Positions 1-12,167 are shown, numbered from the stretch's first letter. The stretch: 64,000 nucleotides of DNA from Tricholomella constricta (GCA_013368375.1 JAACJP010000033.1:310001-374000), one strand, 5' to 3'. Notes: generated from the letters alone by a model not told the origin. Numbers and translations are program-made.

Positions 1-30
1 GAGGTTTCTGATCCCTCTCTATTTTACCAG

Positions 31-705
31 GCACTCCAGCCACAGCCTTCCTCCAGTGTAGTCGATGCCCGCTCAGTTTACGGAGGAGCGTCGACTGCGG
101 TCAATTTCGTCAACCACTTCGAGGCCGAGTCGGCCAAGATATTTTGGATAGACTTTAGCGGTAATCCAGTCTTATTCGCCGCAGTTGCGCCAGGCAGTTC
201 GATTCGCCAAGCGACATATGTAGGCCATCCCTGGGAGGCGGTCATTTCTCGCAAAGACGAGACGGTCAAAGTGATATACTTTCCAACCTTTCCCGAGTCA
301 AACGCGATCCTCGACAAAACACTCTTCCCCGTCAAGGTGCGTTGAAGCTCTTTGAATTAAACGTTGTTCAGAAAGCTTTATTTACCTGTTGCCGCGCAGG
401 CCCTTCCCGCGATCCACCCATCCGATACACCGAATCTCGTATCCATACAAGGGGGTCAGTCAACTGCAATCGAATTCGAGAACAAGCTCCAAGTCGAGGT
501 AAAGGTATTTTGGGTAAACTTTTTCGGAAAGCAGGTGTTATTCGCCACAATACCTCCAGGGCAATCGTGCCGCCAGTTAACGTTCGTTGGTCATCCGTGG
601 ATAGTGGTTGCTTCGAGCGAGAAAGCTCCGTTTGCAGTGTTCTTCCCCACGCCGTATGAGGGCACGGCGGTCATCGATGAGAGCCTCTTGTTGAGAGGAG
701 GCTGA
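31..705 (+). CDS. Tandem VHL-beta-domain protein (5' end outside window)
   Basis: The gene enters from the left edge. An acceptor (ttttaccag) ends at 30; exons are 31-336 and 400-705, with a 63-nt intron at 337-399 (gtgcgt...gcgcag). Both exons are exactly 306 nt, start with Ala-Leu, are phase 0, and encode one VHL-beta domain each. Each domain has the core FW-(I/V)-(D/N)-F-x-G, a conserved PG turn and the block VGHPW. Against human pVHL the spacing fits without gaps: the positions of W88, H115 and W117 are kept, Y98 is Phe and S111 is Thr. In pVHL this domain binds hydroxyproline; whether this protein does is inference. No alpha domain (elongin-C binding) follows, as the stop comes right after the second beta domain. 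Further upstream repeats are possible but not visible. Confidence 0.82.
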
Positions 706-894
706 AGGAGATAGGAGTGCTCGCGTTTCCGTGTACGAGTAGAGATTTTTGAACCTTTGAAAATGATGGACAGTCGTGTCATGATAGCTAGCATTCCAAA
801 AATAAAATGATCCCAAAATAAATACTGTACACATGAGAATATTTAAGGAAATTTCCCAAGCTGCGTCAGATCTGTGAACCAGCACAGATATTAC

Positions 895-1745
895 TTATGT
901 CAATGACCCGCCGCGGCGCCCATTATGAGAGTCGTCACAAACCTTCAGAAGGAAAAAAACAAGCCCGCGTCAGTCCACCGGTTCAATCTCGGACATGGCG
1001 GTTCAAGCCTTACATCCATCATTTCCACATCCTCGGAATCGTCCGCACCACGAGTATATATGAGAGGTGCTGTAAGCACAGCGGGTCTCGTGGTCCAAGG
1101 AGCTTGAGAAGAGCCACCTTGGAATTGTGGCGTGGCGACGCCGCTCCCGGCTCCCCAGCCTGGTTGTGACTGCATATGGTCCTGATCAGCGTGTGTCTGG
1201 ATTATAAGGGGCCGAAAGGAAATAGAGGAATAGTCAGCTTTTCCTAGTACTGGTTATGACAAGGGAGCCGGGCATACTATCGGAAAGACACCCAGATGCT
1301 CGGTTCCGGGTGCCCGGCGGACTAGGACGTTCGGCAGAGGCTCGGTGCCAGGATACGCGGGGTACCGTCCAGGACTTCGTAATCGGGGCATCGTGGCGGT
1401 GGGAGAACTTGAACTCGATGAGCGCCCGCGGGCCACGCGCCTGTTACTTGCAATGTACCGTCCAGAAGGGAGAATAGTGTATTTTCGACCGCCTGGACTT
1501 GTGCCGCTTCGTCCGGAAGGGGAGACGTTAAGTTGCGGATTGGGGTGCGACGTAGACATAGCATTTCCTAAGTCTTCGTAAATGCCATCAGGGTCTCCGA
1601 AGACCAAGAATTCAGGCTCTTCGTCATCTGAATCACTTGGCGGGAGGGCGATCGGCCTTTGTCGATTTGGCCTGGGTGGTGTCCTTTGGTGCACGGTGGA
1701 GCTGTCCCCAGCAGCATTGTATGGGTTGTGGTTGGAATCGGTCAT
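895..1745 (-). CDS. Hypothetical protein, paralogue 1 of a tandem pair
   Basis: Family not recognised. Three exons fit: 1745-1278 (156 codons), 1181-1014 (56 codons) and 942-895 (15 codons plus TAA), joined in phase 0 by introns with gtatgc and gtaagg donors; about 227 aa. The protein is polar and low-complexity (Ser, Pro, Asp/Glu), with no signal peptide or membrane segment. Two islands are shared with the neighbour at 2734-3344: a YT(I/F)LPSGR-x-IA-x-N-x-RV motif late in exon 1, and DVEMMD at the very end of exon 2, directly before the donor. Same strand, same exon layout and shared motifs point to tandem duplication. Exon 3 is the least certain part. Confidence 0.5.
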
Positions 1746-2733
1746 TGGGAGTCTTCAACGCGAGAAGTGAGTGGGTAGTGAGTTACTGTAAACAAGGACA
1801 TACGTAAATAAGAACGACATGATATATAGTAAAAGCAGGGGCGATAGACGACCACGAATGCCTTGTTCTGATAAGTCAAGGTTTGCCAGTTGTCTGGAAA
1901 AATACAACAGAATCGTGACTTTAAACGCGAGAACAACACGAAAGATATCAAGCAACCAAGATGATCTCATTCCGATGCACAACGGCTTCCTAGAGATCTG
2001 AAGCAACCAGAGCTTTTCAATGGATACGTTGAGTCGAAAGTAGGCTGTAGGTCGGAAGATTTGGTTGTTAAGTAGCAAGCTTGATCGGGGCTTTTACAAC
2101 CCGGAAACTCTGGGTAGCTCGAAAGGCAGCTCCAAGCCTCGGAATTAAGAGCATGAAATGAGAAGTAAAGACATCAGGGATTTGGTGCCCTCTATTCCTA
2201 CTTTGTTGGCATCATGATCGGGGTCAACTGGGATTTTTGCTCGCAAAATTTCGGAGCCTGAATCTCGGATCGGACTCTTAAGTCGGCCCGAGCGGCAGTG
2301 CGCAATTTCAAGGGCCGCGGCTGAAGACAGTTGACCGGCAAACGAGGTGTGCGAAGGTATTAGCGAGTGGCACGGTGGCGAGAATTATGGATTCTTCGCT
2401 CCCGTAATCTAGTCGTCGATGTTTTGCAACCGGACGTGGACAGAAAATCAGGCTCAACAGTCATAGGTCAGAATATAAAATGACGGGCGCGTTTTGCGGT
2501 GGGGTCTACGAATCCGGGAGAGCGTTATAAACAGGCTGTAACAGCGGACGCGGTAGGGATGCTCCGGCGGCATTGGCCCTGTATAAGCCTTAGGCGAACC
2601 ACAAAAACGCATCAAGTCCGGTCTTGTTCCACGTTAGTGTATTATACCAGCTTGACATAGAATGGTAGTTAAAGTTCAAAGATAGATTTCTGAGAATGTC
2701 CCACAAAGCACGCCTCGCGATTGTCATGGAGCA
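1746..2733 (-). other. Gene-free interval between the paralogues
   Basis: About 1 kb. It should hold the promoter and 5' UTR of paralogue 1 and the 3' UTR of paralogue 2. Short ORFs here (e.g. a hydrophobic ~107-codon one at 1755-2078, minus) lack recognisable motifs, good splice structure and similarity to neighbours. No RNA gene or repeat was seen. Confidence 0.4.
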
Positions 2734-3344
2734 TCAAACAGACACCTATTGAAATACGCACCTAAGTCCTAAAAGTTACGTTGGAATGACAAGGAAAGAC
2801 TTACATCCATCATTTCCACATCTTGAATGTCCTGGCCCGCAGGCGTCTTCGAAACAACTGAGTTGATACCCAGCTGTGATTGTTGTGGTTGAGGAATGGC
2901 AACCGCCTGATAGTGTGGCGTGCGCCCAGTGGAATCCCAGGATTGCCGAGTCGCCTACTCAGATTCGCTTCTTCAGCCGGACAGGAATGTGACTATCAAT
3001 AGAAGAATAAATACCTCAGAACTCGAGTCAACGGAGGAAGGTGCGGTGTTAGTGTTTTCTAATCGACTTCGAAGCATCGCAGAGGAACGACCGACGCGCT
3101 CGTTACCGGCAATAGCTCGGCCACTTGGGAGGAATGTATATGTATGATTGGCATTCAATACAATGTCATCCACTGTGAGGAAAGGCTCCGAGTATGGGGA
3201 GGTGTCCATGTATGGATCAGGTTCCATATACGGGTCCGACATCACTCTTGGAGCTTGTTTTTTGGAAGTGCTTGGGATCCTGATCTTTACTCCGCTGCTG
3301 GGGCTTTTCGGAATTGGGGAAGTGAGTTTGTGATGGGTAGTCAT
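2734..3344 (-). CDS. Hypothetical protein, paralogue 2 of a tandem pair
   Basis: Family not recognised. Exon 1 is 3344-3015 (110 codons) and exon 2 is 2954-2805 (50 codons), with an intron from a gtattt donor to a gagtag acceptor, phase 0. The protein shares the YTFLPSGR-x-IA-x-NERV block and the terminal DVEMMD of exon 2 with the gene at 895-1745. The last exon is unclear: an acceptor at caatag gives a 12-nt exon (2745-2734), while other AGs downstream of the gtaagt donor give different short tails. It has a repeated acidic stretch (DPYMEPDPYMD) and is probably soluble. Expression is unknown. Confidence 0.45.
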
Positions 3345-4402
3345 CGCGACGATTAATGTGCGTGATTAGGAAGCTACAGAGAAAATAGTTGACGTTTTAA
3401 AGCCTCGTCGAACAAAGTGTCGAAGGATGAGTGAGAAATTAGGCGGCACAGTCAAGGCAGTCTTCACAATTGCTTCCTCGTGGATGCAATGTGGGCAACA
3501 ACAACAACACAGGACGCGATGGTAGGCGGCGGCTGCAGGGTTTATGATTTTTTTGTTCTCCCTTGTTCCACACAAGGTGCAACCTAGATAGCGGGCGATC
3601 ATGAATTTTGATTTCATTCTCAGATAAGCTTCCGCGCGCCCACATGCACTCACAGGGACAATCCTCAACCCACGACCATTTTTAACACTTCACACGTTAG
3701 CTAGGTCAACGGTTATTCCATTATTGTTCCTCCGAGCCAGATATTGTCGAACTCTCATATATATAGAAACGTCTTAAGCAACGACTCGAGAGGGTTCAGT
3801 GATTCGATATACGTACAGGGGCAAAGTCACGACGGCATCACCACTCGTTTTCCAAGTAGCTGAAGAACGCTGGACTATACGGATATAAACTTGGGCGAAG
3901 CTGAACAAAAGGTTGTAGTCGAGTCTTAGACAACACGTTGAAGCAAAACCCCTTATGAGACAAGGTAATGACATCCAAGCCGTCCAGCAACAGTGTGGCG
4001 TCGACTCTCACAAAAACGGTCAACAAGTATGTTGAAGTCCTGGAAACCCCTTGTCAGAGGCAGGTGATGATTGCCATGATTGGAAGAAAGGATTGGGGGT
4101 GCTTAGTAGACGCTTGCAATGAATGAGAAACACTTCTCAGCCCAGGAAACTTAAAGGCGTCCTCCGACTTCTGTCAGGAATTTCGTCGGAGAACGCCAAA
4201 CTGTTCGAAACCAATCATGAGGCATTTTCTACAATATGGCGTCGAAGCATCTGGCCGGACCGTTATTTCCCATTTTTCATCCACTTGACCAAACCACCTG
4301 CTCATGCCAGAAGTCAGCCCACATTGCACGATGGTCATACTCCCAGAATACCCGTGTTGGTTAAAAGCACGGCTCTTCTTTTCAGATGGCCCATTGCCAA
4401 CG
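3345..4402. other. Gene-free interval
   Basis: Presumed promoter of paralogue 2 (minus) and of the GH30 gene (plus). A minus-strand ORF at 3366-3668 has a run of five Cys from a CAA/TGT trinucleotide repeat near 3500 but no domain. An ORF at 4123-4581 overlaps the GH30 start in another frame. Nothing else is convincing. Confidence 0.4.
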
Positions 4403-6372
4403 ATGCCCAACCGGCTCACCAGATCCGTACTTCTGCTGTCCACCCTTGCTTACACGGGTGTCCACTCTGCCTCCGTTTCTTCCACCCCCGCCCAGACCTT
4501 TCACGGCATCGGTGGCTCCGGTGCTTGGTGGCCCAACGACCTCTACCACTTCCCCGAAGCCACCCGCCAGAACCTCTCTAATCTCCTCTTCTCCTCTTCA
4601 GGCCTCGGCCTCTCCAGCTACCGCTACAACATCGGCGCCGGCGGCGTAAACGTCTCCAACCCCACACGGGCGCCAGAGACGTTCTACGTCAGTCCAGGCG
4701 TCTACGACTGGTCCCGGCGACGCGCAGGGCGTGTACTTCCTCCAGGAGGCATCAAAGCGCGGCGTCACGCACCTCACGGCGTTCGCAAACAGCGCACCGG
4801 CGAAGCTCACATCGGGCGGTGCGAGCTGCAATGGTAGGTTCGTTTCGGGCACGGGCGGAGCGTACGGGACGTTCCTTGCGGATGTGATTGCACACTTCCG
4901 CGGACAGGGCGTGAATATCGACTTGGTGTCGCCTATGAATGAGCCGGACAGCAGTTTTGGCCCGTCGCCGTGTGGGCAAGAGGGAATGCAGGTGCTGCCG
5001 AATCAGTAAGTGCTTGAGATGGAGGTTGACATCTTGATTGACGTTGGATTAAGGCGTGCGGAGGTCGTCAACGGGCTCTATAGTGCACTTTCATCGCGAG
5101 GCTTGGCGTCGACTGTAGGCATTTTGGCTGACGAGTCTTCGAACTTGAATGCGGCAAGTAGCGAATATTCGTCTTGGTTGCCTCAAGTCGTAGATAAGGT
5201 GAACACGTTTCTAGCCAGTGTTCTCCTCCTAATCGCTGATCGTATGCGATTATGGAATGTCAGGTGGCTGCAATTGTCCATCACACCTACGACTTCCCCA
5301 GCGACTCGAGCTACACATCGTATGTCAGCAACACAAAGAATTCATACCCCGGAAAAGCTACTTGGATGTCGGTAGGTCGCTGGAACAGAGTAAAACCTGG
5401 CACATTGAAGCTCACGTACTATAGGAAGTATGCTGCTCTCTTGGTAACCCAGACGGAAGTGGGAAAGGCTGGTCAGGAGGGTACGATCCCACGTAAGTTT
5501 GTCGTGCCATTGTCCTAATAGACAGCGATACTCACATGTGTGGGCTCACGTTAGGATCAAGAACGCTTTGATGTTTGCGGGCTTGGTCTTCCAGAGCTTG
5601 GTCACTGCTGGCGAGGCGCACTACGATGTAAGGTCGAGCTATCTGACACAAAATGTGCACGGGCTCATTACTATTTGTCCAGTTCTGGACCCTAGTTTCT
5701 AACCGTCGGTCGATTGTTCTTTGAAGGATGATATAGAGACTTACGATGTCACCGCTAGAACTTGGTTGCTCCCCATTAAGCAACCCGTCATGCCCAAACG
5801 TCGCAAATTCAAATGGATGGAATGTGAGCCGAACTTTATTCTCTATCATCGACAACTGACGGGTCCAGGATGGCGTCATTTATTATGATCCTAACTATGC
5901 CACGAACAAGAACTACGTGCTTTGTGAGATTTTGTTTAACGGCTCTTTCCAATCCAAAAAACGCACTCACCTCTGTCGAACAGACGTCAAGAAGCAATTT
6001 TGGACCTACAAACACTTCGGTAACTTCGTAAAACGTGTGTCTGGGAAATATTTTTGTCAATCGATTGAGCGACTGACCGAGCATACAGCTGGTAGCCAGC
6101 GCCGTCCTATCATTGGATCAGACGCAAGCAAGTTTACTATGGCTGTGTCGGATGCCAACTCCTACTATATTCTGGCCATGAACCCCAACGCAGGTGACAC
6201 GTCTTTGACCTTGACGTTCCCTGATGCTGCTTGTGCAAACCGTGCACACCGCACTTCAGCATCCGAAGACTTTGTACAATTGAGTGGGGCCGTGAGAAGC
6301 GGATCGAACTGGGTGCTGGCTTTGAAGGGGACGAGCCTGACAACGTATATCTTTGACCGTAGGAACTGCTAA
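4403..6372 (+). CDS. Secreted GH30 glycosidase (endo-beta-1,6-galactanase-like), with an apparent frameshift
   Basis: Ten exons can be read: 4403-5005, 5054-5198, 5264-5371, 5425-5492, 5555-5627, 5683-5704 (22 nt), 5759-5823, 5869-5923, 5984-6034 and 6089-6372. Introns are 45-65 nt, GT-AG, and all phases agree. The N-terminus is a signal peptide (Leu-rich core, cut near VHS-A). Then comes the GH30 start block FHGIGGSGAWW, the acid/base Glu in SPMNEPDSSFG and the nucleophile Glu in WMSEVCC; the nucleophile codon begins exon 4. A C-terminal beta-sandwich-like part follows. This suggests an extracellular endo-acting hydrolase of beta-1,6-linked galactan or glucan. Problem: near 4713-4718 the frame shifts by +1 between YDWS and GVYFLQ, in a run of C and G. 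It is either a sequence error or a young pseudogene; all later exons are intact. Confidence 0.82.
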
Positions 6373-6496
6373 GAACGGACGATCTGTGACTGTAAATGAA
6401 GAAGCGTTGGCCAATCGGTATACATTTTCCATGATAGTGTAGATTGTGAACAGCAGGTCGAGCAAAGCAAAGAACTAAGAGAGACATAGAAGAAAA

Positions 6497-7294
6497 CTAG
6501 CTCCAGTCAAGGCGATCGCTGAGATCTTCCTCGGCGAAGATGGACCGCGTGTGGATTTGTTGGACGCGGTCATCTTTGAGCATTCTGGAAGGAGTGAGAT
6601 TAAATGGATAGAATGAAATTTGGGGATAGCTCACCGATTGTCCACTCTCGCGTCGTCGCCTTCAACCCCGACCACTGCCTGCGGCGTTTTCGCCTCCAAC
6701 ACCTACGGAATCGTTTGTGTTCACAAACAGATAGAGTTAGAGGGGTATAATGTATACGCACGTAGTGGTTGTCGCAATGCGGGCAATACTCGTCACTCTC
6801 CTCGTATGTCGACATATCCTTCCGAAAGGCTTTCTTGCACTTCTTGCACATGAAAGCCATCTCCGTCGTTTTAGCGAGGGCATGCGGCTGTGACTCGGCG
6901 TGGCATTCGGCGCAGTCGAACCATTGCTTGCAGCATGGGGCGCGGATGGAAACTTGGGCATTCAGGATGTGTTTACTGCATACAGCGAATGTCCAGTCAT
7001 TGGTAACTGATGAACGGATGAGATGGGATCGCAAGCAAAGAAAGTTGGGTTGTTGCGCTCCAAAGGGCGCTTGAAGAAAAAGCAAAAGGATTGAATGAGT
7101 GGACTGACCACATATCGTTCCACCAGAATGTGGGCAAGATGGAGGAGCACCGAATGGAAAGCCGGAGCGCGACTTCCGAGTCGGAACGTAAACGCGATCG
7201 CCTTGTGATATAAAGAAGGACAAATCAACCAGTTCTCTCCACTGGCACTACTACTAGGCGCTGGAGAAGATGCTGTGTCCTTATGATCGTACAT
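6497..7294 (-). CDS. CHY-type zinc-finger protein (Hot13-like)
   Basis: Clear exons are ~7201-7109 (end of the N-terminal part), 6975-6762, 6702-6635 and 6584-6497, separated by introns of 133, 59 and 50 nt. The splice at 7108/6976 restores the motif CKHILNAQ. The domain has paired Cys/His ligands in order: C-x-H, CC, C-x2-CH, H, C-x2-C, then C-x2-C in YCPHCDNHYV. This is the CHY zinc finger, known from yeast Hot13, which acts on small Tim proteins of the mitochondrial intermembrane space, and from related fungal proteins. The tail ends in acidic EEDLSDRLDWS. The first exon is unsure: an ATG at 7294 opens a frame that must be joined to the zinc-finger frame by a splice I could not fix. Divergent with the F-BAR gene (ATG at 7494). 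Confidence 0.72.
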
Positions 7295-7493
7295 AGTTCT
7301 CCCGCAATCTGTTTATATGCCAGACACGAGCGCTGTGAAAGATGCGTTGCAAAGATGTGCCAAGTCGACAACCGTGTGGTGACAGACTGAGAGAATGCCG
7401 ATCATTAGTCATCCCATTGTCCACAAGGTAGATGGGTTTCATTTTGCTTTCTTCATCGCACACCATCCTCTTGAACCTCGTTCATACCTTCTG

Positions 7494-9997
7494 ATGACTG
7501 CCAGGCGGCAGCCTTCTACTACCTCTCTCTCGCAATATGCTCGAGCAAGCTCTCCGGGCTTGCAGAACAGCTCTCTCGATTTCTGTAATGCATTCTGGGG
7601 GCTAGGCGATGGCGGTGTTGATGTTTTGTTCGCGCGTATGCGCGGCGCAACAAGGACGATGGAGGAGCTGAGGAATTACTGGAAGGAGCGGTATGTCACA
7701 CTCGGACCATACATCTTGTGGAAACTGAAGATCAGACTAGAGCTGCAATCGAAGAGGACTACGCTAAACGGCTAGCAAAGTTAGCAAAGTTAACCTTAGG
7801 CAGAGACGAAATTGGGTAAGTTTATTTGGCTCTCACATGTCTCTTGTCATGGCCTCTGGTCTGTTTCCCGGAATCTCCACTATCCTTAGCTGTGAAATGC
7901 GCGAGACCATGAGGCTTTTGCGATAAACGATCATCAACAGGCTGCAGATAATTTAGAATCTCACCGTCTTATCCAGGGAATTGCGCAACTCCTTGGACAC
8001 TATACGCCTCGAGACAGACAAGCAGGCTGGGTTCCATGCCACCCTCGCCAGCCAAGTTCGCAGTGAACTCGAGAACACGGTCGCGTCTTTCCACTCACGG
8101 CAGCTCCACCACAAGAAGACGTTTCAGGCCGGCATCGAGAAAGAATTTAAGAACAAGCAAGCACAGGAGGCCCACGTTAACAAGGCGCGTGAAAAGTATG
8201 AGCAGGATTGTGTTCGCATCAATTCCTACACGGCCCAGGCATCTCTTGTCCAGGGCAAGGATCTCGAAAAAGTCAATCTAAAGTTGGAGCGGGCTCAGAT
8301 GACGGTGCAGGCGAACGAGCGCGATTTTGCTAACTTTGCCAAGGCATTACAAGACACCGCGACACGGTGGGAGTTGGACTGGAAGGCCTTTTGTGATAGC
8401 TGTCAGGACATGGAGGAACAGAGATTGGAGTTCATGAAGGACAACATGTGGATTTATGCAAATGCGGTTTCAACTGTCTGCGTTTCCGATGACGAGGTGA
8501 GTAACGTCTTCTGTGCGGCTTTCATCGGTCGTCTGACAATCCGAAATTATCAGTCGTGTGAGAGGATGCGAGTTGCTTTGGAGCAAATGGAACCTGAGAA
8601 GGACATGGAGAATTTCGTACGCGATTACGGGACCGGAAACCAAATACCAGATCCTCCCGCCTTCGTCAATTACAATACCCCGGACGCAATTCCATCCTCA
8701 TCATCGAGACCCACCTTCCGGACGTCCCAATTCATTCGCTCTTCACAGCGCGAAATAGTGCGTCAGAACTCTATGCCTCCGCCTGAAGAATTGCAGACAC
8801 CTCAAACAAATGCGGCGGGTATAGGCGCAGGAGGCTCAAGGAGAGACTCTCAATTTGACCCTTCTCTTACCCGACAGCCCAGCCAATCGAGGAGAGCGAG
8901 CAACGTGCCAGCGCAGCCAGTACCACAAGCCAATGGCTCCTCTGGCCATACCGTCAGTCCAGGACCAGGATCATCATCATCTCCATCCGGTCAAGCCCTC
9001 GCGAGACAAGTCACAAATGTTTCGCGCCAATCGCATAGAGTTCCCCCTCAAGATCCTCTTGCAGAACCCATCGACCCGATGGCCGAAACTTTCATCAAAG
9101 TTGGACCAAACGCTTACAAGGCAGACCCCAACAAGGACCCACAGATGCAGGGCGGGATGTTCAACCGTGGTAGTGCCTCCTCTCCAACAAAGGCAATTGC
9201 CCAGGGTATCATTGACCCCCTTGCAAAGCACATGGAGGATCTGAAAAATGCCGTTACTAGCTCTGGCAGCGTCCGACGGAAATCGATCCGCCGCCAGTCC
9301 TCTCCTGCAGATCCAAAAGCCATTCAACAATCGACTCGCCATTATCCCAGCAACTCCACAGGTGGCACATCCTCCCTTTCACCTCCGATAACCATGTCCA
9401 ACGTCGCCGGTGCCTCTCAAGGGGGGCCCCCGCGGGACTACCGCAATTCCGCCGACCTTGTGGTTGGTAGCCATCCCTCCCTCTTACCCTCTTCCCGCCC
9501 ATCCTCCCCGAACCCGCCCACTGCCGCATTTATGGTCCCCAAACCCACCCCCTCTCCCTCCGGTTCCGAAATCATCCAAGAGGTGCTCACGGACTACCAA
9601 CAATCCCTCCCGGGAGAGCGCAAATCCATCTCGCGCTCTAACAGCGCGTCTGGGCGACGCGTGAGCACCAGCCAGAGTCAAGGGCCAGGCATGCCATCTG
9701 GGCCAGGTCACACACACAACCTCAGCCAAGGGCAGAACCTCTCACGGCCGCCAAGCGCCGTTGGGCATACAGGCATCGGGACGTATGGCGGGTCGCGCAG
9801 CAACAGCCCCCAGCCGCCACAGCAGCCGATTTCGCGTGGCCCAAGCCCGGCGCCCCACAGCATCCGCAACAGGAACAGCAGCCATAGTTATATTACCCCT
9901 CCATCTGCTCCTGCTGCGCGTGCTCCCAGCCCTAATACTGTGGGTATCGCGTTGGATCCAAATGGACGTGTGTTGCATGATGAGATGGCGCAGCGTT

Positions 9998-10031
<34 letters not shown>

Positions 10032-11025
10032 GAGGCAGCCTCCACCCCAGCAGGTTCCGTCGCAGTTCACGCAACATCAGCCTCCACCGCCACCCCTCCA
10101 ACAGCCACCACCGCCCCCACCCCAACATCAGCAGCCGCCCCAGCAGCAGGCGCAACAGTATGCGCAACGCCATACCAGCTATATTCCCTCCCCCGCGCCT
10201 CCGCCGATCCAGCACTATGGAGTCACTCCGCCCCCGCCTACAATGTACCAGGCATCAGCGCCAGCCCCCGCTCCATCTCCTGCGCGCCCCACGTACGTCC
10301 CACCCGCGCCTGCACCGGTTGCCCAGCAGCCCCAGTACGCCGCGCCCCCACCATCACATTTCCAGGCACCCCCGCCACAGGCCATAACGGTGTACCAGCC
10401 GCCGGCACAGGCGCAAGCCCCGGTCGGGTACCCGCAGAATGGGATGCAAGGGTATTACAGTGCCCCGCAACAACAGCAGCAGCAGTTGAGAACACCAGGT
10501 TACCAGCAGCAGCAACAACACCAGCAGTTTGGTGGGTACCGCGACCCCAGCCCCGTGGCGCAGCGGACGCCGTCACCGCAGCCGCCGATCCACGGACAGG
10601 GGCAAATGGTCGCTCCGCCGACCGGGCAGACCACGGAGGACGGACACGGGATTTTGTTCTACGGTGTGTAATTTTTCTCGTGAGATTCTCAATGGGGATG
10701 GGACGCTGATGATTTTCTACCATCTCTGCTTCTTTTCTTCCTCGTCTACTCTGTTCTGATTTCTCCGTAATGCGTGGGTTTTCTCGACGATGACCCTTAT
10801 CTGCGCTCTCGATACCGTGGACCTAAACTCTTTTACTCATATGAAGTGAAAGCGCTGTATGACTACGCCGCCACCATCGACGAAGAATTCGACTTCCAAG
10901 CAGGCGACATCATCGCGGTGACTGCAACACCCGAGGACGGCTGGTGGAGCGGCGAGCTGCTCGACGAGGATCGCAGGCAGAAGGGCCGCCACGTCTTTCC
11001 CAGCAACTTCGTCTGCCTGTTCTAG
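7494..11025 (+). CDS. F-BAR and SH3 domain protein (Hof1/Cdc15/Imp2-like)
   Basis: Five exons: 7494-7690, 7741-7815, 7977-8496, 8554-10663 and 10847-11025; introns 50, 161, 57 and 183 nt; about 1026 aa. Residues ~28-260 form an F-BAR domain (start FCNAFWG, then ERAAIEEDYAKRLAKLAK, long charged helices). Residues ~270-960 are disordered and rich in Ser, Pro and Gln, with poly-Gln near 10000-10035 and 10465-10530. The C-terminus is one SH3 domain with the ALYDY motif, a WW pair (GWWSGEL) and a terminal FPSNFV. The layout matches fungal cytokinesis scaffolds that bind membrane at the actomyosin ring. The last intron is long and has stops in all frames, so the SH3 exon depends on correct splicing. 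The 57-nt intron at 8497-8553 is open in frame, so retention would add 19 residues. Confidence 0.88.
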
Positions 11026-11750
11026 AATCTGAGCGCCGGTAATCCTTTCATGCATACGCCAACGCGCTCGCCTCGTCCCTGTGGGCTACCGGGGGAACGG
11101 AGGCACGTGGTGGCAGACCGCTCCCACCCATACTACATCGTCCGACCTACTTTTCATCCTGACTCTGGCTCCTAATGACCCATTGTTAACACTCGTTTTG
11201 TTCTGATGACTCACGATCTCACTTACTACTTGCGTTTTTTTTCGTATATTCTACTCACTGACAGTTACTCGACGCTCTCCGTTGCACGTTTTGATTTGAT
11301 CATTGTCTGTTTTCTGTTTGATGATACTTGTGGCATCTGTCTATGCTGTCCGGGGCGGGCACCTCAGAATGTTACCAGCGCCTATGGACCATCCGTATGT
11401 ATGTACAGTCTTGATTTACTTACCTTGTACCCATGAACTTTCTGTCTCCGCGGCGGTACTTACTAGACGAGCATCCAATCTTATCAATCTGAGCTTTTGA
11501 AGGCTTTTGATCGGGAACCTCGTACGCGTCAAAAGCCTGTCAAATTTCTTTCCATCACATCTACCGCAGATCAGGAACGCACGTATCCTTCAACCAACGT
11601 CCCTGCTTGACACGACTTTCGCCAGCAATACATAGGTGAGGATGATTACGGAACAGTGCGAGTGCTTCCCGAGCGCCCACAACGACTTTTTTACCCAGGA
11701 CTTCGGAGAACAGCCCGAAAAACGAGAGTACAAGTACACCCAAGCGATCA
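11026..11750. other. Gene-free interval
   Basis: 3' flank of the F-BAR gene. T-rich stretches (11225-11245) suit a 3' UTR and transcription end. No convincing ORF, RNA or repeat. Confidence 0.4.
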
Positions 11751-12167
11751 TTAATTTCCGTACTGCGTCATCCATGCTTCAATCAGCTGTGCATCCCTAT
11801 CACCTGATGGCCAGTCCTCATACTCTGTGTCGAGGTCCGATGCCTCCAGGATGCCAAACTCACTGACGAGCGACCTGACAATGTGGTAATCGTAATCGTC
11901 ATGTATGCCATCGCCAATCATGCCTTCCAGAATGCATTTCGAAAAGTGTCGTTTTAGATATCGGTCATCCAGTCTATCGTTGCTGTGGTTGTTGATGGTG
12001 AGGCTCTCTTGAAGCGTGAGGCCCAAGTCCTTCGGCGGATTGAAGCAGATGATACGATACTTGTCCTTTTCGAGTAACGGTTGGACTGCGCGATGACAGT
12101 CATTTTTCCCAAGCGCATATCCGGACGAGGCAGAAGCCCCAGGGCGGGCTTTAGCTTGAGATCTCAA
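11751..12167 (-). CDS. Hypothetical protein, possible 3' exon or gene remnant
   Basis: A 138-codon open frame rich in Asp, ending IEAWMTQYGN. It has no in-frame ATG near its start: a TGA lies just upstream and the track start is a TTG. So it may be the last exon of a longer gene or a truncated remnant. No domain is recognised. Composition is that of a soluble acidic protein (DRLDDRY, GDGIHDDYDYH). Upstream on the same strand there is no clear partner exon. Confidence 0.3.
   Translation of the reverse strand: MRSQAKARPGASASSGYALGKNDCHRAVQPLLEKDKYRIICFNPPKDLGLTLQESLTINNHSNDRLDDRYLKRHFSKCILEGMIGDGIHDDYDYHIVRSLVSEFGILEASDLDTEYEDWPSGDRDAQLIEAWMTQYGN

Noticed and set aside
3366..3668. Minus-strand ORF with CCCCCPHC
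   Set aside because: The Cys run comes from a trinucleotide repeat; there is no spacing typical of a zinc finger and no splice partners.
4615..4735. Intron (gtaaac...cgcag) that would repair the GH30 frame
   Set aside because: It would remove the conserved VNVSNPTRAPETF-type block of GH30, so a 1-nt frameshift is more likely.
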